From Candidatus Moranbacteria bacterium UBA2282 (GTDB lineage Bacteria > Patescibacteriota > Minisyncoccia > Moranbacterales > UBA2206), in contig DDWQ01000003.1 in the NCBI GenBank assembly GCA_002345745.1, positions 88,928-131,596 of the forward strand: a DNA stretch of 42,669 bases, given 5' to 3'. This document shows positions 7,023 through 13,597 of this stretch, piece after piece. How positions within the stretch are numbered: the stretch's first letter is position 1; each line of letters starts with the position of its first letter. The notes under the pieces are model-generated. The model saw only the letters and a program-made list of their open reading frames with translations. It made no database searches and was not told where the DNA came from. Made by a program: the position numbers and the translations under genes.

Positions 7023-7104
7023 GGGGATGTGGTGAAATTGGTATACACGCCAGTCTTAGGAACTGGTGGAGCAATCCATGAGAGTTCGAGTCTCTCCATC
7101 CCCA
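7023..7104 (+). tRNA. tRNA-Leu (TAG)
   Basis: Type II tRNA with acceptor GGGGATG/CATCCCC, anticodon TAG in loop CTTAGGA and a long variable arm. CCA is not encoded. It ends 2 nt before the RluA start codon. Confidence 0.95.
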
Positions 7105-7106
7105 CT

Positions 7107-8057
7107 ATGAAAAAAAATATAATAATCAATGAGACTGGCGCTGGAGAGCGTATTGATAGATTCCTGAAAGAGGGATTTTTTTTAACTATGGAAATAACGC
7201 GCGGAGATATTATCCGTAGTATTCGTGATGGTCAAATTTTAGTTAATAGCAAAAAAGTAAAACCAAGTTATGTTTTGAAAGCGCAGGATGCTATTTATGT
7301 AAATATTGAGAAAGAAAAAGAAGTAGTTTTTCCAAATGAAAACATAAAATTAGAAATTGTTTTTGAAAATTCTGATTTTATTATTGTTAATAAGCCTTCT
7401 GGATTGCAAGTTCATCCAAGTGATAGCGAAAAAGAAAATACACTGGTAAACGCTTTAATTGTTCGTTATCCAGAGATAAAAAACATTACAGACGGTTCGG
7501 AAGATAGTTGGATGCGTCCTGGGATTGTGCATCGACTAGATAAGGATACGAGTGGTGTGATAGTGGTGGCACGCAATAAAAAAACTTTTGATGAATTAAA
7601 AAATAAATTTGCACAAAGAGAAATTGAAAAAAATTATGTAGCTGTTGTCTATGGTCATCTAGAAAAAAAATCCGGCGTAGTAGATGAGCCGATTGCTCGA
7701 GCAGCAAGTTTTAAAAAACAAAAAATTGCTCGCGGAAAAACCAAAGGAATTGCCAGACCGGCAGTGACAGAATATAATTTATTGAGGCGGTATGCGGAAT
7801 TTGATTTTGTTGAAGCCTTGCCAAAAACTGGACGTATGCATCAAATCAGAGTTCATCTAGCATCACTGGGAAACTCAATCGTGGGTGATGCTAAATATAA
7901 GAGAAGAAATTTAATTTTGCCTACGGGAATTAAACGTCAATTATTACATGCACAAAAACTGAAATTTACACTGGTTGGGAAGGAATATAGTTTTGAGGCG
8001 CCACTGCCAACTGATTTTGCTAAATTTCTGAAAAGTCTTGACGAAGAGCAGATATAA
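7107..8057 (+). CDS. RluA-family 23S rRNA pseudouridine synthase
   Basis: 316 aa. An N-terminal S4 RNA-binding domain (RIDRFLKEG, residues about 12-20, to about 75) is followed by the RluA catalytic domain. The catalytic aspartate lies in HRLDKDTSGVIVV, and the late motif GRMHQIRVHLASLG is typical of RluA/C/D. It isomerises specific uridines in rRNA; the domain order resembles RluD, but the target cannot be fixed from sequence. The start at 7107, right after tRNA-Leu, is chosen because the upstream in-frame sequence is tRNA and fits no protein. Confidence 0.93.
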   Translation: MKKNIIINETGAGERIDRFLKEGFFLTMEITRGDIIRSIRDGQILVNSKKVKPSYVLKAQDAIYVNIEKEKEVVFPNENIKLEIVFENSDFIIVNKPSGLQVHPSDSEKENTLVNALIVRYPEIKNITDGSEDSWMRPGIVHRLDKDTSGVIVVARNKKTFDELKNKFAQREIEKNYVAVVYGHLEKKSGVVDEPIARAASFKKQKIARGKTKGIARPAVTEYNLLRRYAEFDFVEALPKTGRMHQIRVHLASLGNSIVGDAKYKRRNLILPTGIKRQLLHAQKLKFTLVGKEYSFEAPLPTDFAKFLKSLDEEQI

Positions 8058-8150
8058 AGGTAAGATTAAATGGTCAAAAAAACTCGGTTAGTGAGTGGGT
8101 TAATTGAGGACAAATCCAATATTTTTTAATAAAAACTTAGTTATAATAAT

Positions 8151-8654
8151 ATGCAAAAGAAAGTAATCGAATTTAACAAGGAATTGCGAGGCGCAAATAT
8201 GACTGAATTTGCAGCTGGTGAGGTTGTGAAAGTCTATAGAAAAATCAAAGAAGGCGATAAGGAAAGAATTCAGATTTTTGAAGGAATAATTATCGCTGTA
8301 AAAGGTGGTCAAAGTTCATCTCCAACTATCACAGTGCGTAAAGTTTCCAATGGAATTGGGGTAGAACTTATTATTCCTATTTTTTCACCAAGCGTGGAAA
8401 AGATTGAGAAAGTAAAAAGTGCTAAAATCAGACGAGCTAAATTGTATTATTTGCGTGGTTTGACAGCTAAAAAGAGTCGAATGAAATATACAGATGCTGA
8501 AGCTATTGTTCCAGAAGAGCAAATTGAGGCTCCCATAAGTGAAGAAGCTGTTGTTGAAGAAAAGCCAGCAATTGAGGCAAATCCAGTAGTTGAAACAGCG
8601 CCAGTTGAAACTGTTGTTGAAGATGTAAAACTAGCACAGGAAGAAAAGAAATAA
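8151..8654 (+). CDS. rplS: 50S ribosomal protein L19
   Basis: The core (residues 1-120) shows the L19 signature: FAAGEVVKVY, then FEGIIIAVKGG, TVRKVSNGIGVE, SPSVEKIEKVKS and KLYYLRGLTAKKSR. A roughly 45-residue acidic, valine/glutamate/proline-rich tail (about 122-167) follows. This extension is absent from E. coli L19 and common in CPR ribosomal proteins. L19 sits at the 30S-50S interface. The 8151 start gives the usual N-terminus. A TATAAT (8142-8147) lies just 3 nt upstream, so the real promoter may be further up. Confidence 0.95.
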   Translation: MQKKVIEFNKELRGANMTEFAAGEVVKVYRKIKEGDKERIQIFEGIIIAVKGGQSSSPTITVRKVSNGIGVELIIPIFSPSVEKIEKVKSAKIRRAKLYYLRGLTAKKSRMKYTDAEAIVPEEQIEAPISEEAVVEEKPAIEANPVVETAPVETVVEDVKLAQEEKK

Positions 8655-8690
8655 GCTCCTGTTCTGGCTTATGTTTTTGGGTGCGTGCAT

Positions 8691-8719
8691 TTGAAAGAGC
8701 TTGACGGATGTGATATTAT
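8691..8719 (+). promoter_or_regulatory. Promoter of the tRNA-Leu/Val/Phe group
   Basis: TTGAAA (8691-8696), 17 nt and TATTAT (8714-8719), about 16 nt before tRNA-Leu(GAG). Confidence 0.6.
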
Positions 8720-8735
8720 TATAGGTAGTTGCAAC

Positions 8736-8818
8736 GTCTTCGTGGTGGAATTGGTATACACGCATGCTTGAGGTGCATGGATCGTAAGGTCGTGCGGGTT
8801 CGAGTCCCGCCGAAGGCA
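8736..8818 (+). tRNA. tRNA-Leu (GAG)
   Basis: Type II tRNA with anticodon GAG in loop TTGAGGT, a long variable arm (ATCGTAAGGTCGT) and acceptor GTCTTCG/CGAAGGC. After discriminator A come CC and G, so a full CCA is not encoded. Confidence 0.95.
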
Positions 8819-8894
8819 CCGCAAAACATGACGTTTGATGATAAAATAAAGAATAAAAATTTCTGAAATATTTTAGCCAAATCAGAAAAAATAA

Positions 8895-8968
8895 GGGCAA
8901 TTAGCTCAATTGGCTAGAGCACCTCGTTTACACCGAGGGGGTTATAGGTTCGAGTCCTATATTGCCCA
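8895..8968 (+). tRNA. tRNA-Val (TAC)
   Basis: Acceptor GGGCAAT/ATTGCCC and anticodon TAC in loop TTTACAC between CCTCG and CGAGG. CCA is not encoded. Confidence 0.95.
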
Positions 8969-8990
8969 CACATAGTATTAAAATAGAAAT

Positions 8991-9317
8991 GCCCGGATAG
9001 CTCAGTGGTAGAGCAGAGGACTGATTTTCGGTCCATCTCATAGTAATATGAGATTAAAAATTGGGTGAATTCGAGGAAGCCTACGTTCTAAAATTTTTGG
9101 AATAGGGTAATCTCGAGCCAAGCTTCGGAGGGCAATTGGTTCTGAAGAAGGTGTAGAGACTAGCAAGTGAGTCCCAACAATAACCTTGCGCTAGCGCCCG
9201 ATTCCGTACTTTGGTGATTATTATCGAAGCGGAAATGAAATAGTCCGATCCTTAGGGAAACCTAAGAAAAATAAGAGGAAAATCCTCGTGTCGTCAGTTC
9301 AATTCTGACTCCGGGCA
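8991..9317 (+). tRNA. tRNA-Phe (GAA) interrupted by a group I intron
   Basis: Exons 8991-9022 and 9278-9317 join to a complete tRNA: acceptor GCCCGGA/TCCGGGC, D stem GCTC/GAGC, anticodon stem GAGGA/TCCTC with loop CTGAAAA (anticodon GAA), and T stem GTCAG/CTGAC. Every stem pairs perfectly after removal of 255 nt. The break falls between U33 and G34. CCA is not encoded. Confidence 0.93.
9023..9277 (+). ncRNA. Group I self-splicing intron in tRNA-Phe
   Basis: The 5' exon end GGACU pairs with the guide GGUCC (9030-9034), giving P1 with the obligatory U-G wobble at the splice site. The intron ends in G (9277). Core elements are visible: a P2 hairpin (ATCTCA/TGAGAT), a Q-like GGTAATCTCGAGCCAAGC, an R-like GGTGTAGAGACTAGC and an S-like GAAATAGTCCG. 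The layout resembles the small tRNA introns of subgroup IC3 (cyanobacterial tRNA-Leu). No ORF lies inside the intron. Confidence 0.92.
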
Positions 9318-9325
9318 CAATTGAT

Positions 9326-9377
9326 AAAAAATTGAACCTATGATATACTCATACTGTAGTCATAGGTTCAATTTTTT
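9326..9377 (+). terminator. Perfect 18-bp hairpin with T run, directly before a start codon
   Basis: AAAAAATTGAACCTATGA (9326-9343) pairs perfectly with 9360-9377, which ends in six Ts. It should terminate the tRNA transcript. The ATG of the next gene follows at once, leaving no room for a ribosome-binding site. Confidence 0.75.
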
Positions 9378-10061
9378 ATGAGGCAAGATAAATTAAAAGC
9401 GATAGAATTAAGAAAACAAGGCAATAGCTATAATCAAATTAATAAAAAGCTAGCTATTCCTAAAAGCACATTAAGTTATTGGTTGAGGGATTTTAAAATT
9501 TCTCAAAAATCAAAAGAAAAGATTTCAGCACGAGCACATAAATTGAGTATCGATGGATTAATAAAAAGAAATAAAAATCAAACGATATTGGCAAAAGAGA
9601 GGTCATTGAATATTAGAGCTGTTGCCAAAGAAGAAGGTTTAAAAATGTTGAAAGATAGTTTATTTCTGACAGGACTAGCCTTATATTGGGCGGAAGGCTA
9701 TAAGAAAGGTGCGTATGGGAGTAAATGGAAAAGTATAGATTTTGCAAATTCTGATCCCGAAATGATAAAAGTCATAATGAAATTTTTTAGGAAATTTTTA
9801 GGCATTGATGATAGCAAAATAAAAGTTCAGTTGATGGCACATAAAAATATTGATATTGAAAAAGCAATAATATTTTGGTCTAAAATAACAAAGCTACCTA
9901 AAAATCAATTTTTTAAAACATCTGTAGCTGTTAGTAAGGCTAGTAAAAATAAGAGAGATCCAAAAAGTTTGATTTATGGCACAGTACATATTAGAATAAA
10001 TGATGTAAAATTATTTTTTCGAATTATTGGCTGGTTGGATTGTTTAAAAGAAAAAATTTAA
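9378..10061 (+). CDS. HTH plus degenerate LAGLIDADG-like protein
   Basis: 227 aa, basic. The N-terminal 40 residues form a helix-turn-helix (AIELRKQGNSYNQINKKLAI, then PKSTLSYWL). A second part starts with FLTGLALYWAEGYKKG (about 94-109), which resembles a LAGLIDADG helix (G-L-x-x-x-x-E-G), followed by SIDFANSDPEMIKVIMKFF, a spacing typical of that fold. It lies 60 nt downstream of the intron-bearing tRNA-Phe rather than inside the intron, so a role in intron mobility is only a guess. Alternatives are a DNA-binding regulator or a relic endonuclease. The start directly abuts a terminator-like hairpin, which is odd; transcription may begin inside that hairpin (TATACT at 9344-9349). Confidence 0.65.
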   Translation: MRQDKLKAIELRKQGNSYNQINKKLAIPKSTLSYWLRDFKISQKSKEKISARAHKLSIDGLIKRNKNQTILAKERSLNIRAVAKEEGLKMLKDSLFLTGLALYWAEGYKKGAYGSKWKSIDFANSDPEMIKVIMKFFRKFLGIDDSKIKVQLMAHKNIDIEKAIIFWSKITKLPKNQFFKTSVAVSKASKNKRDPKSLIYGTVHIRINDVKLFFRIIGWLDCLKEKI

Positions 10062-10065
10062 AATA

Positions 10066-10137
10066 GCGGGTATCGTATAGTGGTTATTACATCAGGTTGC
10101 CAATCTGGAGATGGGGGTCCGATTCCCCCTACCCGCT
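10066..10137 (+). tRNA. tRNA-Gly (GCC)
   Basis: Acceptor GCGGGTA/TACCCGC with discriminator T and anticodon GCC in loop TTGCCAA. CCA is not encoded. It begins 4 nt after the preceding ORF. Confidence 0.95.
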
Positions 10138-10142
10138 CAGTT

Positions 10143-10173
10143 AAAAAAGTTCTCCCTTGGGAGAAATTTTTTG
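10143..10173 (+). terminator. Terminator after tRNA-Gly
   Basis: TTCTCCC/GGGAGAA hairpin preceded by an A run and followed by a T run. Confidence 0.8.
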
Positions 10174-10530
10174 TTTTTATGTTGTATTTAAGCCAAAAAA
10201 AGTGGAAGTATTAATTTGCAATGGCTTATTTAAGCCAAAAACAGGCATAATCATTTGACAGGCTGGACAGTTTCTGCTATACTTGTTGGTTATGCTGAAA
10301 ATAGATTAGGCTTTGTAACAAAATAACTCATACATTTCGCACTCACATTTACGCCATCTTAGCTTTAAAAAATCTTAAAAGTATACGATACATTATCAGA
10401 TTTTTTAAAGCGAACCTGACACAAATCTGAGCACGAACTGCACAAGCTATTTTATTACAAAGCCTAAAGACAGCTTCAGCTGGCAAATTAACAATTAAGC
10501 CCTAGCACCATGAGCTAAATTAGTTCATGA
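10174..10530 (+). promoter_or_regulatory. Promoter and long structured leader of the 3D-domain gene
   Basis: A near-consensus promoter TTGACA (10255-10260), 17 nt, TATACT (10278-10283) starts a 240-300-nt leader. An operator-like palindrome GGCTTATTTAAGCC and two copies of TATTTAAGCCAAAAA lie just upstream. The leader holds a long outer stem (10306-10325 with 10448-10467, 19 of 20 pairs) enclosing a perfect 14-bp inner stem (10362-10375 with 10398-10411). No known riboswitch consensus was recognised. Confidence 0.65.
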
Positions 10531-10590
10531 ATGCTAAAGATTATAAATCTTATTACGTTAATTGGATTTATAGTACGGGGCAAACAATTA

Positions 10591-11133
10591 ATGCGTATCA
10601 TTAGTATGCTTGTATCGCTACCAATGTTATGGGCAATGATCGTTCCACAACAAGTCTTGGCAGCAGAATTCGCAAACACTGATGAAACAAAAACAAATTT
10701 TAAAATAGAAGAAAATATTATAATTAAAAACCGAGCTCCCTATAACTTTCCTGGCTATGAGCCAGTTAAAACAGTCGAAGAACTGAGGCGCGAAAAGGTT
10801 TTGGCTAGATTTAAAGATAAGATAGCTAAAACAGTTTTTCCTGAAGGAAAGTTTACAATTAATGCTTCAGCCTATACGGCCGCAGCAGATGAGTGTGGAA
10901 AATCTGACGGAATTACAGCGAGTGGTTTGAAAGTTAAGGAAAATCACACAATCGCTTGTCCGCCACAATTCCCATTAGGGACTACAATGAAAATTGAAGG
11001 ATATGGGACTTTCGTTTGTGAAGATCGTGGGGGTGCGATCAAAGGTAATCACGTTGATATCTATATGCAAACAAAAGCACAAGCCTTTGCTTTCGGTAGA
11101 AGAAACTTAACAGCGGAAATCGTTGTGAATTAA
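10591..11133 (+). CDS. Secreted 3D-domain (RlpA/MltA-type) cell-wall protein
   Basis: From the ATG at 10591 it has a clear signal peptide (MRIISMLVSLPM...QQVLA, cleavage before AEF). The C-terminal half (INASAYTAAADECGKSDGITASG to GNHVDIYMQT) is a 3D domain, a double-psi beta barrel named after conserved aspartates and seen in peptidoglycan lytic transglycosylases and resuscitation-type hydrolases. It probably acts on peptidoglycan outside the membrane. An upstream in-frame ATG (10531) would add 20 residues and a second hydrophobic stretch; neither start has a strong ribosome-binding site. It is single-gene, with a strong promoter, long leader and strong terminator. Confidence 0.85.
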   Translation: MRIISMLVSLPMLWAMIVPQQVLAAEFANTDETKTNFKIEENIIIKNRAPYNFPGYEPVKTVEELRREKVLARFKDKIAKTVFPEGKFTINASAYTAAADECGKSDGITASGLKVKENHTIACPPQFPLGTTMKIEGYGTFVCEDRGGAIKGNHVDIYMQTKAQAFAFGRRNLTAEIVVN

Positions 11134-11142
11134 AATAAAAAT

Positions 11143-11180
11143 AACAAAAACACCTTGGCTCACGCCGAGGTGTTTTTGTT
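11143..11180 (+). terminator. Terminator of the 3D-domain gene
   Basis: AACAAAAACACCTTGG (11143-11158) pairs with CCGAGGTGTTTTTGTT (11165-11180), a strong hairpin with a T-rich end. Confidence 0.92.
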
Positions 11181-11276
11181 TAGCTGGATGTTAATTTGGG
11201 TGCTATTTGAGTTAGGCAATGGCTGGGTATATAGTTTGACCAGGCAGTTTATTTTTGATAAGCTAGTATTATCGTT

Positions 11277-11347
11277 GGTCGCGTGGCGGAGTGGTTACGC
11301 GAAGGTCTGCAAAACCTTTCACTCCGGTTCAATTCCGGACGCGACCT
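11277..11347 (+). tRNA. tRNA-Cys (GCA)
   Basis: Acceptor GGTCGCG/CGCGACC, discriminator T as expected for Cys, anticodon GCA in loop CTGCAAA. CCA is not encoded. A partial duplicate of its 3' end follows. Confidence 0.95.
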
Positions 11348-11358
11348 CATTTGATTGA

Positions 11359-11407
11359 ACCTCGGTTCCCTGCCTGCCGGCAGGCAGGAATTCCGGACGC
11401 GACCTCA
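11359..11407 (+). repeat. Duplicated tRNA-Cys 3' end split by a 20-bp palindrome
   Basis: AATTCCGGACGCGACCTCA occurs in the tRNA (11331-11349) and again at 11389-11407. In the second copy the preceding CTCGGTTC is separated from it by the perfect palindrome CCTGCCTGCCGGCAGGCAGG (11369-11388), placed in the T-loop. Confidence 0.85.
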
Positions 11408-11441
11408 ATAAATGATAGAGAATTGTAGTTTTATGAAATAT

Positions 11442-11524
11442 GCCCGGGTGGTGAAATGGTAGACACAAGGGACTTAAAATCCCTCGATCGTAAGGTCATG
11501 CGAGTTCGATTCTCGCCCCGGGCA
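11442..11524 (+). tRNA. tRNA-Leu (TAA)
   Basis: Type II tRNA: acceptor GCCCGGG/CCCGGGC, anticodon TAA in loop CTTAAAA, long variable arm. It has no intron, unlike the cyanobacterial homologue. CCA is not encoded. Confidence 0.95.
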
Positions 11525-11528
11525 CACA

Positions 11529-11604
11529 ATAGGCTTGTTCTGAATAATCTTTTCGCTAAAAACCTTTAAATTTTGGCTTGAAAAATTATTCAAAACAAGT
11601 CTAT
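11529..11604. repeat. 76-bp palindromic element
   Basis: The ends 11529-11548 and 11585-11604 are complementary at 18 of 20 positions (ATAGGCTTGTTCTGAATAAT on the left). It lies between tRNA-Leu and the glycosylase terminator. Confidence 0.75.
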
Positions 11605-11609
11605 ATATC

Positions 11610-11641
11610 AAAAAAGCGCTGAAATTATTTAGTGCTTTTTT
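11610..11641 (-). terminator. Terminator of the phosphoesterase-glycosylase pair
   Basis: On the minus strand AAAGCACT pairs with AGCGCTTT across the end of the gene, followed by Ts. It overlaps the stop codon region at 11629. Confidence 0.65.
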
Positions 11642-12216
11642 AATTTTTTCTTTAAAAGGCAGGGAATTTTTTGGAAATCTTCCTCAAACAAGGCACGCGT
11701 TTTTTTGTTCTGGCGTGCGGCGGCTGGATGATGAATTGGGAAAATCTTTCGTTTGCCAATTTTGGAAATTGCAATTTCTAGAACTTTTCCGTGCACCTGC
11801 GAAATTTTTGCATCAGGTAAAAAACAATTGAGTGCATATTTTCCAAGCGGGATAATAATTTTTGGATCAATAATGGCAATTTGTTTTTCGAGCCACGGCC
11901 AGCACTGTGCAATTTCTTCTGGAAGCGGATCGCGGTTTTTCGGTGGACGGCATTTGCAAATGTTAGTAAGGTAAATATCTTCGCGTTTGATATTTATATT
12001 GGCAAATATGTTATCTAATATTCTGCCGCTGCTGCCAACAAAGGGCTGTCCAGTTTCATCTTCTTTTTTGCCAGGCGCTTCACCAATAAACATTATTTGC
12101 GCTTCGGGATTGCCAGCGCCAAAAACCACGCAGGAACAACCGGCACGCAAAATGCAGGAATCACAGGCGGACATTTTTTTATTCAATTTTTCTAATTGCT
12201 CTTGCTTGTTCAACAT
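11629..12216 (-). CDS. Family 4 uracil-DNA glycosylase (Fe-S)
   Basis: 195 aa. Motif 1 (FIGEAPGKKEDETGQPFVG, residues about 43-61) and the late motif HHPAA are those of type 4/5 uracil-DNA glycosylases. Cysteines at CDSC (18-21) and later at C-K-CRPPKNRDP and CWPW supply the 4Fe-4S ligands. The enzyme removes uracil from DNA as the first step of base-excision repair. Its ATG overlaps the stop of the upstream phosphoesterase by one base (TAATG), indicating translational coupling. Endonuclease IV of the same pathway is encoded at 18055-18879. Confidence 0.93.
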   Translation of the reverse strand: MLNKQEQLEKLNKKMSACDSCILRAGCSCVVFGAGNPEAQIMFIGEAPGKKEDETGQPFVGSSGRILDNIFANINIKREDIYLTNICKCRPPKNRDPLPEEIAQCWPWLEKQIAIIDPKIIIPLGKYALNCFLPDAKISQVHGKVLEIAISKIGKRKIFPIHHPAAARQNKKTRALFEEDFQKIPCLLKKKLKKH

Positions 12217-12830
12217 TATTTTAAATCGTGAATTCTAATGAGTTCAAATTTATCGCTCACCGTATTCCAAACAGCGAAAGTTGGTGGATAGAAATCTCCG
12301 GTAGCATTACCAGGATTTAGCATCTTGCATCGCCTCGTTGAAGCTTTAGCGGAGGCGGGCAATTCGATCATTTCTTCCCACGGTTTGTGGGTGTGGCCAT
12401 AGAAGACAAAATCATATTTACCAGTTTCAGCCAGCTCTTTGGCTTCGCGTGGAAAATGAATAAAAGCAATTTTTCTTGCCCCGTGATCCGCTACGGATTT
12501 TTCGGGGTTGTTATCTAAATTAATTTCGCCATAATTTTTGAAAACGTGTGCATTTTTGTATTCAGTGCCATGCAAGGTGTCGTTGGAGGTGAATTCGAAA
12601 TCACTGAATTGTCCATGGTCCATGTTGCCAAAAACATAAAAAATTTCACCAATAAAATTGTCGCAAAAGAAATCCAAAGTTTCTCGGGTGGCCAAATCAC
12701 CACAACAAATAATTTCCTTAATTTTTTCTCGTGCGCAAAAATCCAAAACTTTTTTTAAGTTCACTTCGTTGTTGTGGATGTCGGAGATGATTGCTATTTT
12801 TTCGCTATGGGCAGATGTATTTTCTTTCAT
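12216..12830 (-). CDS. YfcE/MJ0936-type metallophosphoesterase
   Basis: 204 aa. Metal-binding motifs of calcineurin-like phosphodiesterases appear in order: SDIHNN, CCGD, GNMDH, GHTHKP, then the closing LNPGN. Small proteins of this type hydrolyse phosphodiesters in the cytoplasm; the substrate is unknown. Between GHTHKPWEEMIE and MLNPGN lies a run PASAKASTRRCK that the family lacks; at DNA level it is a GC-rich palindromic insert (12331-12357). A promoter (TTGCTT, 18 nt, TAAGAT) ends about 6 nt before the ATG, so the message may be leaderless. Coupled to the glycosylase gene. Confidence 0.88.
   Translation of the reverse strand: MKENTSAHSEKIAIISDIHNNEVNLKKVLDFCAREKIKEIICCGDLATRETLDFFCDNFIGEIFYVFGNMDHGQFSDFEFTSNDTLHGTEYKNAHVFKNYGEINLDNNPEKSVADHGARKIAFIHFPREAKELAETGKYDFVFYGHTHKPWEEMIELPASAKASTRRCKMLNPGNATGDFYPPTFAVWNTVSDKFELIRIHDLK
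12331..12360. repeat. GC-rich palindromic insert within the phosphoesterase gene
   Basis: CGCCTC (12331-12336) and GAGGCG (12352-12357) flank an AAGCTT core. The sequence is GC-rich, ends in GGCGGGC like other elements here, and adds about 10-12 residues in frame. Confidence 0.65.
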
Positions 12831-12910
12831 AGTCTAATCTTACACCGTGGTCGGGGCTTTAAGCAAGTTGAGGTATGTGGTATTTCTCAGTAGTAGATAT
12901 TATTTAAATA

Positions 12911-13347
12911 TTGGCTAAAAATAATCGTCCTCGAAAATATTGGGATAATATTAAGAGAAAGATGAAATTAGAGGGGAGTGAGTTGTCCGAAAAAATCGGA
13001 CAACTGAAATTAGAAATAAGTTGACGGATTATTGGTCTATTCACAAAGTAACTATGCAGGAGGAATTTGCGATTTTGACAAACATAATTCACAGAGAATG
13101 GAGTGGACTGACAGTCACAGAACACAAAAAAATAAAAAAACTGAAAGGACATAATTTGCGCGACAACATGACTGACGCCGAATTACTTTTTACTTCGCTG
13201 ACTGAGATGACTACGCGACAAGTGGCGGAAAAAGACTTGTCAGTTGGATTAGATGAAAATTCGGTGGCGGCAAAGAAATGTGGAAAGTTAGCAGGCAGAG
13301 CTAAGGATGATTTTGAAAAAGTAATCGGTAGAAAAGTTATTAGTTGA
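12911..13347 (+). pseudogene. Bro-N/DinD-type protein, internally deleted and frameshifted
   Basis: One frame from 12911 encodes LAKNNRPRKYWDNIKRK and ELSEKIGQLKLEIS then a stop (TGA at 13022), matching the N-terminal side of Bro/DinD-like proteins (RPRKYWxxLKxKL...IGQLKL). A second frame from about 13020 resumes with LTDYWS, EEFAILTNII, EHKKIKKLKGHNLRDNMTD and ends at 13347, matching the C-terminal side (LTxEWxxR...EYAILTxEI...). Roughly 80-100 residues expected between them are missing. The family is linked to phage antirepressors and DNA-damage-inducible protein D. The product is probably non-functional; a short ORF from 13021 remains open. Confidence 0.75.
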
Positions 13348-13417
13348 GAAAATTTCTTTGGTATTGGTAAGAAAAAAATAATTAATCAGATAGGAAAAAA
13401 GAGAGTTAAATAATTTT

Positions 13418-13496
13418 TTATTTCCCGCTAAAAGATTTTAGAAGTTCGATGTTGGTCATCACTTTTTCATGTTCGGTCTCTATAAAATCAATCAAT
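13418..13496 (-). pseudogene. Fragment resembling the endonuclease IV C-terminus
   Basis: On the minus strand the sequence encodes FIETEHEKVMTNIELLKSF and a stop. It resembles MILETEHEKVLDDIELLKK at the end of the endonuclease IV gene (18055-18879), with clear DNA similarity. No start codon precedes it. Confidence 0.5.
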
Positions 13497-13497
13497 G

Positions 13498-13529
13498 TTT
13501 CAATTTTATGCAATCGCACAATTTTGAGA
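13498..13529. repeat. 36-bp palindromic repeat, copy 1
   Basis: Core TGCAATCGCACAATTTTGAGA preceded by TTTCAATTTTA; arms are partly complementary. Related copies are at 14233-14268 and 16374-16406. Confidence 0.7.
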
Positions 13530-13597
13530 ATATATAGAAAAAACAGAAAAGCTGGTGATATTTTATTAGGAGTGGATAGGATTGTAAGAGAAAAAAT

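Noticed and set aside
6975..7106. N-terminal extension of the RluA-type protein
   Set aside because: The extra residues are encoded by the end of a palindrome and the tRNA-Leu gene.
10306..10467. Known c-di-AMP (ydaO) riboswitch
   Set aside because: The gene context would fit, but I could not find the conserved ydaO motifs in the leader.
11155..11358. 67-codon frame after the 3D-domain gene
   Set aside because: It overlaps a terminator and the whole of tRNA-Cys.
11442..11524. Group I intron in tRNA-Leu(UAA)
   Set aside because: This tRNA is continuous, with no break in the anticodon loop.
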